Shown here piece after piece: positions 63,988 to 64,000 of a stretch of DNA of 64,000 nucleotides. Origin of the DNA: Burhinus oedicnemus. Taxonomy: Eukaryota; Chordata; Aves; Charadriiformes; Burhinidae. The stretch covers positions 3,534,251-3,598,250 of the forward strand of contig VFFE01007486.1 of assembly GCA_008921705.1 (NCBI GenBank), read 5' to 3'. The notes below the pieces were generated by a model that saw nothing but the letters and a program-made list of their open reading frames with translations, had not been told where the DNA came from and made no database searches. The position numbers were made by a program, and so were the translations under genes. The first letter of the stretch is position 1. The number at the start of each line of letters is the position of its first letter.

Positions 63988-64000
63988 CAGTGTAAATCCT

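Larger units (their letters stand above)
16565..64000 (-). other. MEOX2: MEOX2 gene, partial (exons 2-3, intron 2, part of intron 1)
   Basis: This is the gene-level entry for a mesenchyme homeobox 2 gene on the minus strand. Two coding exons are visible and splice together in frame across a 12,993-bp intron. Together they encode about 131 residues: a pre-homeodomain linker ([17 protein letters not shown]), the full homeodomain and the C-terminal tail. Mammalian MEOX2 is about 300 residues, so roughly 170 N-terminal residues, including the His/Gln-rich tract known for the family, must come from an exon 1 beyond position 64000. No run that could encode a poly-His tract was seen in 31044-64000. 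MEOX2 is a nuclear DNA-binding transcription factor of somites, limb muscle precursors and vascular cells. The left limit is set at a candidate poly(A) site; the right limit is only the window edge. Confidence 0.95.
31044..64000 (-). other. MEOX2: MEOX2 intron 1, left (3') part
   Basis: Everything from the exon 2 acceptor to the right edge, more than 32.9 kb, is read as intron 1 because the exon 1 coding sequence was not found. It contains one assembly gap, relic repeats (MIR-like and palindromic), microsatellites, local tandem duplications and three CpG-richer patches (41925-42430, 59855-59879, 62380-62515). Open frames of 60-105 codons are scattered through it on both strands, overlap freely and match no family I know. 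Enhancers are common in long first introns of developmental regulators, but none can be proven here. Confidence 0.85.

Noticed and set aside
31044..64000. Search for MEOX2 exon 1 (His/Gln-rich N-terminus)
   Set aside because: No His-codon run, no frame of the expected size and no CpG island of promoter strength were seen, so exon 1 is placed beyond the window.
1..64000. CRISPR arrays, operons, rRNA or tRNA genes
   Set aside because: No regularly spaced repeats, no bacterial gene packing and no cloverleaf or rRNA signature; the DNA is vertebrate intron and intergenic sequence.

Overview
The window is nuclear genomic DNA from a vertebrate. It is AT-rich, intron-rich and has no operon-like gene packing. 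Its one recognisable protein-coding gene is the homeobox gene MEOX2 (also called GAX), lying on the minus strand. Two coding exons are present: exon 2 (30871-31043), which carries most of the homeodomain, and the terminal exon 3 (17653-17877 plus 3'UTR), which carries the end of recognition helix 3 and the C-terminal tail ending in SSEHAHL. Exon 1, which encodes the long N-terminal half of the protein, is not in the window and should lie beyond 64000. The organism is most likely a sauropsid, probably a bird. This is inferred from the near-mammalian identity of the protein, the low density of interspersed repeats, the absence of any primate or rodent SINE, and short palindromic relic repeats of a type I associate with bird and reptile genomes. 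The species cannot be fixed from this sequence alone.

Layout from left to right. 1-16560 is intergenic DNA downstream of MEOX2, with simple repeats, one MIR-like relic and no supported gene. 16565-17652 is the candidate MEOX2 3'UTR, with two AATAAA signals and a miR-130/301 seed match. 17653-17877 is coding exon 3. 17878-30870 is intron 2 (12,993 bp). 30871-31043 is coding exon 2 (173 bp). 31044-64000 is the left part of intron 1 (more than 32.9 kb), with a 20-N assembly gap inside a poly-A tract at 31898-31917.

The two exons join in frame. Exon 2 ends after homeodomain residue Gln44 and exon 3 starts at Val45 (phase 0), with consensus splice sites on both sides. Exon 2 starts in phase 1, which predicts that the missing exon 1 ends with the first base (G) of an Asp codon.

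The non-coding remainder is not featureless. I see about nine diverged copies of a short, partly self-complementary dispersed repeat, several MIR-like relics, some local tandem duplications (one doubles a TAATTA homeodomain-type site inside intron 1), and a few CpG-dense patches in otherwise CpG-poor DNA. I found no undescribed gene system. The items most worth checking are the CpG-dense patches, the duplicated TAATTA element, the 3'UTR signals and the hairpin repeat family.
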